Source: Gammaproteobacteria bacterium
GTDB taxonomy: Bacteria; Pseudomonadota; Gammaproteobacteria; Eutrophobiales; Eutrophobiaceae
DNA length: 10,558 nt
NCBI GenBank assembly: GCA_015661095.1
Contig: JACVQI010000137.1
Span: 1-10,558 of the forward strand
Reading direction: 5' to 3'
Position 1 is the stretch's first letter. Every line of letters starts with the position of its first letter. The translations under genes were made by a program, and so were the position numbers. This document shows, piece by piece, positions 1 to 7,366 of this stretch. A model generated the notes under the pieces. That model was given only the letters and a program-made list of their open reading frames with translations. It was not told the DNA's origin and did not search any database.

Positions 1-1709
1 GGTCGTGTGATCACATTCACCAGGGCCGGGGTCCCGCCGGCGACCGCTTTAAGGGCGCGTTCCAGCGCCGGCACCAGTTTATCAGGATCCGTGACCTTTT
101 CTCCATGCCCGCCACAGGCCTGCATGGTCTTGTCAAAGCGCGGTGATGGTTCCAGTTCCACCAAAGGCATGTTCTGGCTCCTGGCTGCCCGGCCCTGGGG
201 ATACATGCCTACTGTCGAGGCATGCACCGCGTGCCAGCGGCTGTTATTCAGCACCACCGTCAAGGTCGGGATCTTGTCAGCCACGGCGATAAAATGGGCC
301 GGTGTCGGATTGCCGAACATATAGGCGCCGTCACCAACCAGCAGGATCACATCGTGCTCCGGCGCCGCCAGTTTGGCCCCTACGGCCGCACCCAGTCCCA
401 TACCCAGTCCACCGGCCAGACTGCTGGTAATATAGGAACCTGGTTCCTGCAAGTCCAGGTAATCCATCGACACACCCATCTCGTCGACGATGATCGTACT
501 CTGCTGTTTTACCTGGTTGACGCAGGCGGCGATCCAGGACGGATGGATCGGCTTCATGCCGGCTGCCTTTTCCAGCAACTCGCGGCGCTGCTCGCGGCGC
601 TCATGATGGATGGCGGCTATCATCTGCCGGCGTTTGTCGATGCGCTTGTGATTGGGTTTTTTATCGGCTGCCAGGGCCTCCAGCAACATCGGCAATGCCA
701 GACTGGTGGAACCGGCGACGGCGATATCCATGGCAAATCCCCGGTAGGGATAGCGGGCGAAGAACGGATCCGGCGCCATATGGATCAGCGTCGCGTCAGG
801 ATTCGGCCGGGTGGTTTTTGGAAACCACGGTACTTCACAATCCATGCACAGAATCAGATCGGCCTGCTTCAGCACGTCATCGGCACGCACACCGAGATTC
901 ATCGGATGATTAGAGGGTATGTTGATATCGCGGGCGCTGGCCTGGATGACGGCGATGCCCCAGGCGTCAGCCAGTTGCGCCAGCAGACTGACGTTACCCG
1001 GATCCCGGCCCAGGGTCGAGGTCAGGATGACCGGAAATTCGGCCCCGGCGATAGCCGCCGCGACCTTGTCTATCGCAGCCGTTGAGGGCGCCGGTGCTAT
1101 GGTACCCAGCGAACGATTGCGTTTCCTGGCCGGACCGGTGACAGGCTTTTGATCCAGCACTTCCCGCGGCAAGGTCATGTAGACGGGCCCGCGTGGCTCG
1201 CTCATGGCGATGTCCAGAGCCCTGCCGACCAGGACATCAACTGGTTGGCCGGCACGCAATTCATAATCCCATTTCACGTATTCACGCAGCATGCCACCCT
1301 GATCGAAACTGTCCTGGCCCCAGTGGATCCAGACATCCCGTGAAGCGGCATAACCCGATTCCGTATGGGGTGTGTGGCCGGCGGCCAGCAGCATGGGGAT
1401 GTTATCCCGGGCGGCGTTCATAATGCCGCACACCGTATTAGCGGTGCCTACGGTGACATGGACCATCACTACCGCCGGCTTGCCACTGACCCGGTAGTAG
1501 CCATGCGCCATGGCTATGGCGACATTCTCATGCGGGACCGTTAAAAATTTAGGTATTGATCGCCCTTCTTCCGTCGCGTGCACAATGGCCTCGATGATCG
1601 GCGCGAAATCGGTACCGGCATTGGCGAAGACATATTGAATGTCACGGTCAATCAGGCAGTCCAGATAACTGCCGGCAACCGTCAGTTCAGAGTCAGGGGC
1701 AAGCGCCAC
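1..1709 (-). CDS. Thiamine-pyrophosphate enzyme, acetolactate synthase/benzoylformate decarboxylase-like (3' end outside window)
   Basis: The frame is open from 1709 to the window edge (569 codons), so only a few C-terminal codons are likely missing. The start is GTG at 1709-1707: an AGGA ribosome site lies 7 nt upstream, and no ATG or GTG occurs between it and the in-frame TGA near 1779. The N-terminal pyrimidine-binding domain carries the catalytic glutamate in the PHEN motif (E61), followed by AMAHGYYRVSGKPAVVMVHV. The C-terminal PP domain carries the metal/TPP motif GDG (459-461), closed by NN at 490-491, the usual 28-residue spacing. The family includes acetolactate synthases, decarboxylases, carboligases and the cyclic-diketone hydrolase; the residues I can read do not settle the reaction. 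It is probably cytoplasmic, as no signal peptide is seen. It lies 62 bp after the GMC dehydrogenase on the same strand, so it probably acts on a downstream oxo or hydroxyketo product (inference). Confidence 0.85.
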   Translation of the reverse strand, partial: MALAPDSELTVAGSYLDCLIDRDIQYVFANAGTDFAPIIEAIVHATEEGRSIPKFLTVPHENVAIAMAHGYYRVSGKPAVVMVHVTVGTANTVCGIMNAARDNIPMLLAAGHTPHTESGYAASRDVWIHWGQDSFDQGGMLREYVKWDYELRAGQPVDVLVGRALDIAMSEPRGPVYMTLPREVLDQKPVTGPARKRNRSLGTIAPAPSTAAIDKVAAAIAGAEFPVILTSTLGRDPGNVSLLAQLADAWGIAVIQASARDINIPSNHPMNLGVRADDVLKQADLILCMDCEVPWFPKTTRPNPDATLIHMAPDPFFARYPYRGFAMDIAVAGSTSLALPMLLEALAADKKPNHKRIDKRRQMIAAIHHERREQRRELLEKAAGMKPIHPSWIAACVNQVKQQSTIIVDEMGVSMDYLDLQEPGSYITSSLAGGLGMGLGAAVGAKLAAPEHDVILLVGDGAYMFGNPTPAHFIAVADKIPTLTVVLNNSRWHAVHASTVGMYPQGRAARSQNMPLVELEPSPRFDKTMQACGGHGEKVTDPDKLVPALERALKAVAGGTPALVNVITR

Positions 1710-1771
1710 GATATTTTCCTCATCATATTCAGCAAAATCAATGGGGTCAGGAACCGGGATTCCGCCGCGGA

Positions 1772-3322
1772 CTAGAGTTCATTATGGGTAATTTTATCCA
1801 GAATGTGTTCTGCCTGACGCAGCACCAACGCGATAATGGTGATAGTTGGATTTTCGCAGCCGACAGTCGGAAACAGACTGCCATCGGAGATATACAGATT
1901 CCCGATATCATGCGTTCGACCCCAGCGGTCGCAAACACTCGTCGCCGGATCTTCGCCCATACGCGCGGTGCCCATATTATGCGTGGCCGGGAAAACGTCC
2001 ACCAGGTCGAATAACCGTGTCGCCCCCAGCGACTCGAACATTTTGCGCGCCCTATCCATAGCATAATTAATCATGGCGCGATTATTTGAATGATGCTGAT
2101 AATGTACCACCGTTACCGGGAGGCCATACTGATCCTTGCGTTGCGGGTGCAAGGTGATGCGGCTGTCCGGCACAGGCAGGTCCTCTCCCATAATCATCAC
2201 GGCAGCTAAATTCCGGTATTGTTCCATCACATCTGTAAATTCCTTGCCCCACTTGCCCGGTAACATGGTGTTGGCCAGAAAAGCCGGAGTAAAATTTACC
2301 GTGTGTAACTGAAATCCGCCATGGAATCCCCGGCCCGGGTCATGCCGGGTTTCATCCCTGACCACGCCGGCGACTTGTGCACCTTTATAAAAATGTACCT
2401 CGCCGGGCATGATACCGACCAACGCGGTGATGACATGACGCATGTAATTTCTTCCCACCTGGCCACTGGAATTGGCAAGCCCCTCGGGAAACCGGTCAGT
2501 CCTTGAATTCAGTAATAGTCGCGTTGTCTCCGGGGCATTGCCGGCCACACATACAAACCGGGCCTTTTGAATCCGTGTAGTGCCGGTGGCATCGAGATAC
2601 TGCACCCCGGTTACCCGGTTATCCGCATCGGCAAGCAGCCTGACTGCCATGCATTCACTGCGCAATTCAAAATTTCCAGTCTTTTCAGCACTGGTGATTT
2701 CAGTATACAAGGTCGACCATTTGGCACCGGTTGCACAACCGCTGGAACAAAATCCGAGTTGCAGGCAACCGCCCCTGCCATCCCTGGGCTGTTGGTTAAT
2801 GGCCATGTTATTCGTATCGATATCTTTGTATCCCAGGTTGCGTGCCCCCGCCTCCAGTACTTTGTAGTTGTTGCTGCCTGGCAGGTGGGGAATACCGTTA
2901 GTACCGGTGACGCCCAGCATTAATTCAGCCTTGGCATAATACGGGCTCAGTTCTTCAAGTCTGATCGGCCAGTCGACCAGATTGGCGCCGTCGATGAGTC
3001 CATAAGTCGATTTCGCCTGCATTTCATGCGCCTGCAACCTGGGAGTTGCCGCTGTCCAGTGCATGGTTGACCCACCGACTGTCTTGCAGGTCCAGACCGG
3101 GAAGTCCGGTAGCGCACCCGCTTCGCCAATACGTTCATCCAGCCAGGTAAATTTACCGAACATGACATCATCATCATTGACGATATCACTCATGGCCATT
3201 CGTTTGCCGGCCTCCAGGCACACCACTTTGATACCGTTCTGAGCCAGTTGATTGGCCATGGTGCCGCCACCGGCGCCGGAACCGATCACTACAGCAACAT
3301 TGTCATCATCCAGTTCAAACAT
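1772..3322 (-). CDS. FAD-dependent GMC dehydrogenase, large subunit with [3Fe-4S] motif (gluconate/glucose/fructose dehydrogenase type)
   Basis: The protein has 516 residues. The FAD-binding Rossmann fold opens at residue 10 with GSGAGG (14-19) and the ribose-binding acidic residue E37. GGSTMHW (83-89) is a further GMC signature. Cysteines 186, 192 and 196 form C-x5-C-x3-C, the spacing I recall for the [3Fe-4S] ligands of bacterial FAD-glucose and fructose dehydrogenases. The C-terminus carries HNMGTARMG (H448) and ENPTITI (N491), the likely catalytic His/Asn pair. The protein has no signal peptide of its own; in this family it is exported folded with a Tat-tagged small subunit, which is encoded just upstream. 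Oxidation of a hydroxyl to a carbonyl at the periplasmic face of the membrane is expected, with electrons passed to a cytochrome c; no separate cytochrome subunit lies in the window. The ATG at 3322 has no clear Shine-Dalgarno, and repeats fill the 93-bp gap before it. Substrate unknown. Confidence 0.9.
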   Translation of the reverse strand: MFELDDDNVAVVIGSGAGGGTMANQLAQNGIKVVCLEAGKRMAMSDIVNDDDVMFGKFTWLDERIGEAGALPDFPVWTCKTVGGSTMHWTAATPRLQAHEMQAKSTYGLIDGANLVDWPIRLEELSPYYAKAELMLGVTGTNGIPHLPGSNNYKVLEAGARNLGYKDIDTNNMAINQQPRDGRGGCLQLGFCSSGCATGAKWSTLYTEITSAEKTGNFELRSECMAVRLLADADNRVTGVQYLDATGTTRIQKARFVCVAGNAPETTRLLLNSRTDRFPEGLANSSGQVGRNYMRHVITALVGIMPGEVHFYKGAQVAGVVRDETRHDPGRGFHGGFQLHTVNFTPAFLANTMLPGKWGKEFTDVMEQYRNLAAVMIMGEDLPVPDSRITLHPQRKDQYGLPVTVVHYQHHSNNRAMINYAMDRARKMFESLGATRLFDLVDVFPATHNMGTARMGEDPATSVCDRWGRTHDIGNLYISDGSLFPTVGCENPTITIIALVLRQAEHILDKITHNEL

Positions 3323-3337
3323 AATTATAATTAAAGT

Positions 3338-3371
3338 TGTAGGTCGGGTAGAGCGCAGCGAAACCCGACAT
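3338..3371. repeat. REP-like hairpin repeat
   Basis: An imperfect palindrome with arms GTCGGGT (3343-3349) and ACCCGAC (3363-3369) around a GC-rich centre, GAGCGCAGCGAA. From memory, closely similar 30-bp hairpins are scattered between genes in many Gamma- and Betaproteobacteria. It lies in the 93-bp gap between the GMC small and large subunits, about 20 nt upstream of the large-subunit start. A 13-bp core (3351-3363) recurs inverted at 7468-7480. Confidence 0.65.
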
Positions 3372-3385
3372 AATAAAACTTTCTA

Positions 3386-3407
3386 CTTTTCACTTTTAAC
3401 TTTTCAC
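3386..3407. repeat. Short tandem heptamer repeat (CTTTTMA x3)
   Basis: Three consecutive heptamers, CTTTTCA, CTTTTAA and CTTTTCA, occupy 3386-3406. A degenerate unit (CTTTCTA, 3379-3385) precedes them. They sit directly next to the REP-like hairpin and just after the stop of the GMC small subunit on the coding strand. No function can be read from them; they may mark a replication-slippage spot or the edge of a repeat insertion. Confidence 0.55.
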
Positions 3408-3415
3408 TACGCCGC

Positions 3416-3934
3416 TTAATTCAGCCAATCAATATCGTCAAAACCGCGCGTTAGATACCCACCCTGCTGCAAGGCATTGCCGCCATAGCCGACCAGTTGC
3501 CAGATTTCAGGTCGTAAATACAATAGTGCCCTGCTCCGCGGCAGTACGGTTTTGAAAAACTCGGTGTCTGCTATTTTATTCAGTGCTTGCAGCCGCTGGC
3601 TGGCATCCAGCGATCGCCATTCCTGCCCACCCGCCTGTTCGTTTAATTGCCGCAAGCCGGTCTGTAGCAACATCAGGTCACCCGCTGCTCCCTGTTCCTG
3701 GGCAATAATCATCCGGGCAATGCCGGTATAGACCTCTGCTGCGATGGCCTCATGGGGAAATAAATCATGCACCAGGGTCGCCAATGCCTCCGCATCCACA
3801 CCATCGTCCGGGACAGTACCCGTCCGATTATCCTGGGCCAGCGCCAGAGCGGGCAGGTACGGGCCCGCTACTGCGGCAACGGAAATAACATTGGCGGTAA
3901 TCGTGATTAACCGGCGGCGACTGATCGCTGACAT
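3416..3934 (-). CDS. Tat-exported small subunit of GMC dehydrogenase (gluconate 2-dehydrogenase subunit 3-like)
   Basis: The protein has 172 residues, about the usual size for this family. The N-terminus is a twin-arginine signal: SRRRLIT (5-11), a hydrophobic stretch to about residue 32, and a likely ALA|QD cleavage after A33. The mature part is a small helical protein; LVHDLFPHEAIAAEVY, followed by spaced leucines and the late RALLYLRP...VGYGG segment, fits the gluconate 2-dehydrogenase subunit 3 family. Such subunits act as a chaperone and export ticket, carrying the folded FAD subunit across the inner membrane. The partner is the GMC enzyme 93 bp downstream. The ATG (3934-3932) follows the E1 beta stop with only one base between, so translational coupling to E1 beta is likely. 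Assignment is by pattern and context. Confidence 0.8.
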   Translation of the reverse strand: MSAISRRRLITITANVISVAAVAGPYLPALALAQDNRTGTVPDDGVDAEALATLVHDLFPHEAIAAEVYTGIARMIIAQEQGAAGDLMLLQTGLRQLNEQAGGQEWRSLDASQRLQALNKIADTEFFKTVLPRSRALLYLRPEIWQLVGYGGNALQQGGYLTRGFDDIDWLN

Positions 3935-3935
3935 G

Positions 3936-4964
3936 CTAGTTTTTCAGGTGAACGGAATCAGCAGTCATGATCGCGCGAACCGCGGCCTGGATCTTCTCAA
4001 TGGACGGCACGTATAAGGCTTCCAGCACCGGCGACGCCGGCACCGGTGTGTGCGGCGCCGTGATCTTCACCGGCGCGGCCCGCAGTGCTCCCAACTGGTG
4101 AATCGCCACCGTACTGATCACCTCCGAGGCCATGCTGCAGATCGGATTGGCCTCATCCACGACCACCAGCCGGCCCGTGTGCGCGACACTGTCGAGGATC
4201 ACTTCCGTGTCCAGTGGCGAGGTGGTGCGCGGATCGATCACCTCCACCGATATCTCACCGGCCAGGTTATCAGCCACCTTGTTGGCGAACTGGACCATGC
4301 GGCCGAAGGCGACGATGGTGACATCATCTCCTTCCCGGGTCAGATTCGCCTCGCCGAACGGGATGGTGTACGCCTCATCCGGCACTTCCTGCATATCTTC
4401 ATACATGACTTTATGTTCCAGAAACATCACCGGGTCGTCGTCCCGGATCGCCTGAATCAGCAAACCCTTGGCATCATAAGGGCAGGACGGCAGTACCACC
4501 TTGAGACCCGGGATATGGCTGAAGATGGACCAGAGCGCCTGGGAATGCTGGGCGGCGGCGCCGAAACCCGCGCCGGTCATGGCGCGGATCACCATCGGTG
4601 TGCGCGCCTTGCCGCCGAACATATAACGGAACTTGGCCGCCTGGTTGTAGATCTGATCGAAACAGACGCCGAAAAAATCGGCGAACATCAGTTCTGCGAT
4701 GGGTCGCAATCCTGTCAGGGCCGAACCCGCGGCGGCGCCCATGATGGCGCTTTCCGATATCGGTGTATCGATAACGCGAGTCGGTCCGTATTTATTGTAG
4801 AGGTTGCCGGTGATACCCATGATGCCGCCGGTCGCGCCGGGGTTATTCGCCGAACCGCCGTGGCCGCCGACGATATCCTCGCCTATCAGAATCACTGTCG
4901 AGTCCCGTGCCATCTCCAGATCCATGGCTTCGGTAATCGCCTGCCGGAAACTTTTCATCGTCAT
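3936..4964 (-). CDS. 2-oxo acid (acetoin/pyruvate-type) dehydrogenase E1 component, beta subunit
   Basis: The protein has 342 residues from the ATG at 4964, near the usual 325-340. I chose this start over the TTG at 4979 because GGGGGA lies 7 nt upstream of the ATG. Typical E1 beta segments are seen: SFRQAITEAMDLEMARD, IGEDIVGG, KYGPTRVIDTPISESAIMGAA, GLRPIAELMFADF, the AAQHSQ segment and FLEHKVMYE. The C-terminal transketolase domain has IVAFGRMV, EVIDPRTTSPLD and VVVDEANP. With E1 alpha it forms the TPP-dependent decarboxylating heterotetramer that acylates the lipoyl arm of E2 in the cytoplasm. Among relatives it looks closest to AcoB (acetoin dehydrogenase) or PdhB, but substrate cannot be settled by eye. 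It is intact, 15 bp after the E1 alpha stop, while its E1 alpha partner is frameshifted. Confidence 0.9.
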   Translation of the reverse strand: MTMKSFRQAITEAMDLEMARDSTVILIGEDIVGGHGGSANNPGATGGIMGITGNLYNKYGPTRVIDTPISESAIMGAAAGSALTGLRPIAELMFADFFGVCFDQIYNQAAKFRYMFGGKARTPMVIRAMTGAGFGAAAQHSQALWSIFSHIPGLKVVLPSCPYDAKGLLIQAIRDDDPVMFLEHKVMYEDMQEVPDEAYTIPFGEANLTREGDDVTIVAFGRMVQFANKVADNLAGEISVEVIDPRTTSPLDTEVILDSVAHTGRLVVVDEANPICSMASEVISTVAIHQLGALRAAPVKITAPHTPVPASPVLEALYVPSIEKIQAAVRAIMTADSVHLKN

Positions 4965-4979
4965 TGCTGTGTCCCCCAA

Positions 4980-5938
4980 TCAGTAATTGATATAAACGTC
5001 GGTGGTCAGGTCTTCCGGTCGCGGCTCGGGCGCGGTCTTGGCCTCCGCGACGGATCGATCGATGAGCGCCAGGACATCGGCGTCTATGGCATCCATCTCG
5101 GCGGCAGTCAGGGTTTTATCCCGCAGCACCTGTTCCCGGAATTTTTTCAGTGGATCCCGATTCGCGCGCAATTCCTTGATTTCGTCCAGGTTCCGGTAAA
5201 GTTGCGGATCACCCTCGAAATGACCGCGCCAGCGTGGCGCCTCCATTTCGACCGTTGAGGGTCCGCCGCCGGAACGGGCCCGGGTTATGGCCTCACCGGC
5301 CGCCTCGTATACCGCGAAGAAATCGGTGCCGTCCACTTTCACCGCCGGCATACCGAAGGCCGCCGAGCGGGCGGCGATATCGCCACATCCCAGATGATAG
5401 GAAATGCCGGTGTGCTCACCATAACCGTTGTTTTCCACTGCGAAGATCACCGGCAGTTTCAGCACGACGGCAAAGTTCATGGCTTCAAACACGGTGCCCT
5501 GATTGGTGGCACCGTCACCACCGACGCATTCGTGGTGCCGAGCGTCTTCGCTGTCAATGCCGCACCCACGGCCAGGGGCGCGCCGGCACCGACAATGGCA
5601 TTGGCGCCCAGCATGCCCTTTTTGATATCGGCGATGTGCATGGAACCGCCCTTACCCTTGCAGATGCCGTCGCGTTTGCAATACAGCTCCAGCATCATTT
5701 CCCGGACATCACAGCCCTTGGCGATACAGTGGCCATGGCCCCGGTGCGTCGAGGAGATGGCATCCTTGTCGGTCAGATGTGCGCACACCCCGGTGGCTAT
5801 TGCCTCCTGGCCCAGATAGAGATGGGTAAAACCGGGCACGGTCCCGGCCTCGAATTCCCTGGCGATACGGCTCTCGAATTCGCGTATCGTCTTCATTGTT
5901 CGATAAGCCTTGAGTAGCACGTCATGACTGATGTTCAT
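4980..5938 (-). pseudogene. 2-oxo acid dehydrogenase E1 component, alpha subunit, frameshifted at the TPP motif
   Basis: Two overlapping frames together make one E1 alpha. The first part starts at ATG 5938, with AGGAGAG 5 nt upstream. It holds GFTHLYLGQEA, the active-site THRGHGH, GKGGSMH and MLGANAIVGAG, then runs as far as TNASV. The frame then shifts within 5516-5522, reading on to a stop at 5477. The other frame continues correctly from GDGATNQG (from about 5519) through LPVIFAVENNGYGEHTG to the TGA at 4980. Relatives read V-x-F-F before GDG; a 10-nt loss would explain both the missing residues and the shift, and a 1-nt error is the alternative. The broken site is the metal/TPP-binding loop, so neither fragment should be active alone. 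The second frame could start at GTG 5492 but would lack half the active site. A sequencing error cannot be excluded. Confidence 0.85.
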
Positions 5939-5970
5939 CAACTCTCTCCTCACCTGCAGTTATGTTGAAA

Positions 5971-6122
5971 GAAGCTCTGAATAAGTCCCTCCTGGACTTT
6001 TCAGAACCCGCAAAGTAAAAGACGCGACTTTTACTTTGCTCCATTTTTCAAACAGATAACTGTTTGAAAAATGCCGGTATATCCCTATACCGGACGGAAC
6101 CTCTGAGTTAATCAGAGGTTCC
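5971..6122. mobile_element. MITE-like element of five successive hairpins with 14-bp inverted ends
   Basis: This 151-bp block between the E1 alpha start and the E2 stop is almost wholly palindromic. The hairpins are: TCTGAATAAGTCC with its bulged complement (5976-5988/5994-6005); GCAAAGTAAAAG, 12 bp perfect (6010-6021/6028-6039); CATTTTTCAAACAG, 14 bp perfect (6042-6055/6060-6073); CCGGTATA, 8 bp perfect (6074-6081/6086-6093); and GGAACCTCTGA, 11 bp perfect (6096-6106/6112-6122). The outer ends are inverted copies of each other: GAAGCTCTGAATAA at 5971-5984 against GAACCTCTGATTAA read from 6121, 12 of 14 matching. It encodes no protein. A non-autonomous mobile element or structured intergenic repeat is the best reading. 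No convincing target-site duplication is seen. It would fold strongly in the transcript between E2 and E1 alpha. Confidence 0.6.
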
Positions 6123-6185
6123 TGAATTTATAAATAGGCCCTTGATGTTTCCCCTGCTGCGTGTCTTCCATGACGCCAGTGCCAA

Positions 6186-7337
6186 TTATGTCCACAGCGC
6201 TGTTTCCGGATGTTCGATCACCTGCGCCAGTTCACGCAAGAATCCGGCGCCGACTGCACCATCAATGACCCGGTGGTCAAGTGACAGTGACACCGACATC
6301 ACCGTCGCCACCGCCGGCCGGCCACTCTCGACTACCACGCGCTGTTCCGCGCAACCGACCGCCAGTATAGCGCATTGCGGCGGATTGATAATGGCATCGA
6401 ATTGCTTGATGCCGAACATGCCCAGGTTCGAAATGGTAAAGGTACCACCGCTGATTTCCTCGAGGCTCAAGCGGCCGGTTTTCGCCCTGTCGATCAAGTC
6501 CCGCGCTTCGCTGGCGATTTGAGCAACGCCCTTCCTGTTGACAGAGCGGATGATCGGCGTAATCAAACCGGACTCCAGGGCCACCGCCACTGCGATGTCG
6601 GCATCAGTAAATTTCCGGATGATATTATTTTCCAGTTGCACGTTACAGGCCGGCACCTTGAGCAGGGCCGTGGCGCAAGCCTTGAGCAACATATCATTCA
6701 GGGACAGGTCCTGATTCAGGCTGGCCGTCAGTTGTGTGCGTAACGCGCTTAAGGCATCGACGCGGACATCGGCGATCAGGCGGTAGTGCGGGATGGTGGA
6801 TTTTGATTCCTGCAGTCGCCGGGCGATCGTTAACCGGGTACCGCTCAACGGGACCTCTTCAACCACGGCCGGGGCGGCTAAGCTGCCTCTGGCAATGGCC
6901 TGTTCGATATCAGCTATGGCAATCCGGCCATGGCGGCCGCTGCCGGTGATGTTATGTAAATTAATGCCCAGCTTTTGTGCCAGCCGGCGCGCGTGTGGCG
7001 CGGCGGGCACATTACTGTCGTCAGGGCCCTGCTGCAAATGGTCGGGGACCGCCACCGCGTCGATTCCCTCCGGCGAGGGTTGTGAGACTGCTACCGGCGC
7101 CTTACTCGGTACTGGTGTTGTTTTCTCAGTAGTTCCGCTGATAGTGGCCCGGGACTCGGAAGTAAAATTATTGATATAAGCTTCGATTTCAGCAGCAGTC
7201 GCTCCTGCTTCCGCCACAACGGCCAGCAGGCTGCCAACCGGCAGGGTATCGTCCTCCCGGGCCAGTTTGCGGTAAACAACACCGGAGACATGCGACTCCA
7301 GGGTATTGACGATCTTGCTCGATTCCAGCTCCGCCAC
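6186..7337 (-). CDS. Dihydrolipoamide acyltransferase (E2) of a 2-oxo acid dehydrogenase complex, 5'-truncated
   Basis: Residues are counted from GTG 7337, which may not be a true start. A partial lipoyl domain comes first: GVAELESSKIVNTLE with the lipoylation lysine at K8, then PVGSLLAVV by residue 41. An Ala/Pro/Ser-rich linker follows, then a peripheral subunit-binding domain (about 112-148: HARRLAQKLGINL, GSGRHGRI) and the catalytic domain ending in DHRVIDGAVG, with H355 and D359 as active-site residues. E2 takes the acyl group from E1 on its lipoyl arm and passes it to CoA. Lipoyl homology extends in frame only to about 7355 (FVNQGDG); the first 30 or so residues (PKLG...EG...W.V..GD) are absent. 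Upstream the frame runs through a repeat to a TGA at 7479 with no ATG, GTG or TTG. The protein is probably not expressed normally or not competent. E2 precedes E1 here, unlike the usual E1 alpha-E1 beta-E2 order. Confidence 0.85.
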   Translation of the reverse strand: MAELESSKIVNTLESHVSGVVYRKLAREDDTLPVGSLLAVVAEAGATAAEIEAYINNFTSESRATISGTTEKTTPVPSKAPVAVSQPSPEGIDAVAVPDHLQQGPDDSNVPAAPHARRLAQKLGINLHNITGSGRHGRIAIADIEQAIARGSLAAPAVVEEVPLSGTRLTIARRLQESKSTIPHYRLIADVRVDALSALRTQLTASLNQDLSLNDMLLKACATALLKVPACNVQLENNIIRKFTDADIAVAVALESGLITPIIRSVNRKGVAQIASEARDLIDRAKTGRLSLEEISGGTFTISNLGMFGIKQFDAIINPPQCAILAVGCAEQRVVVESGRPAVATVMSVSLSLDHRVIDGAVGAGFLRELAQVIEHPETALWT

Positions 7338-7366
7338 ACCGTCGCCCTGGTTGACGAAAAAATATT

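Noticed and set aside
222..1085. 287-codon plus-strand frame opposite the TPP enzyme
   Set aside because: The minus strand carries an intact TPP-enzyme frame with catalytic motifs throughout; the plus frame has no domain and no ribosome site of note.
4050..5258. 402-codon open frame on the plus strand across the E1 beta and E1 alpha genes
   Set aside because: It lies antisense to well-conserved E1 sequence; its translation is rich in Arg, His, Gly and Asp with no recognisable domain. It is the usual shadow of a GC-rich coding strand.
5510..5530. Programmed ribosomal frameshift joining the two E1 alpha frames
   Set aside because: No slippery heptamer or stimulatory structure is apparent, residues before GDG are missing as well, and E1 alpha genes are not known to be frameshift-decoded.
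6096..6122. Rho-independent terminator after E2 (11-bp stem, 5-nt loop)
   Set aside because: The stem is perfect, but no T-run follows it on the minus strand, and it is one of five hairpins in a repeat element, so a terminator role is not supported.
5971..6122. CRISPR array
   Set aside because: The hairpins differ in sequence from each other and there are no repeated units with spacers.
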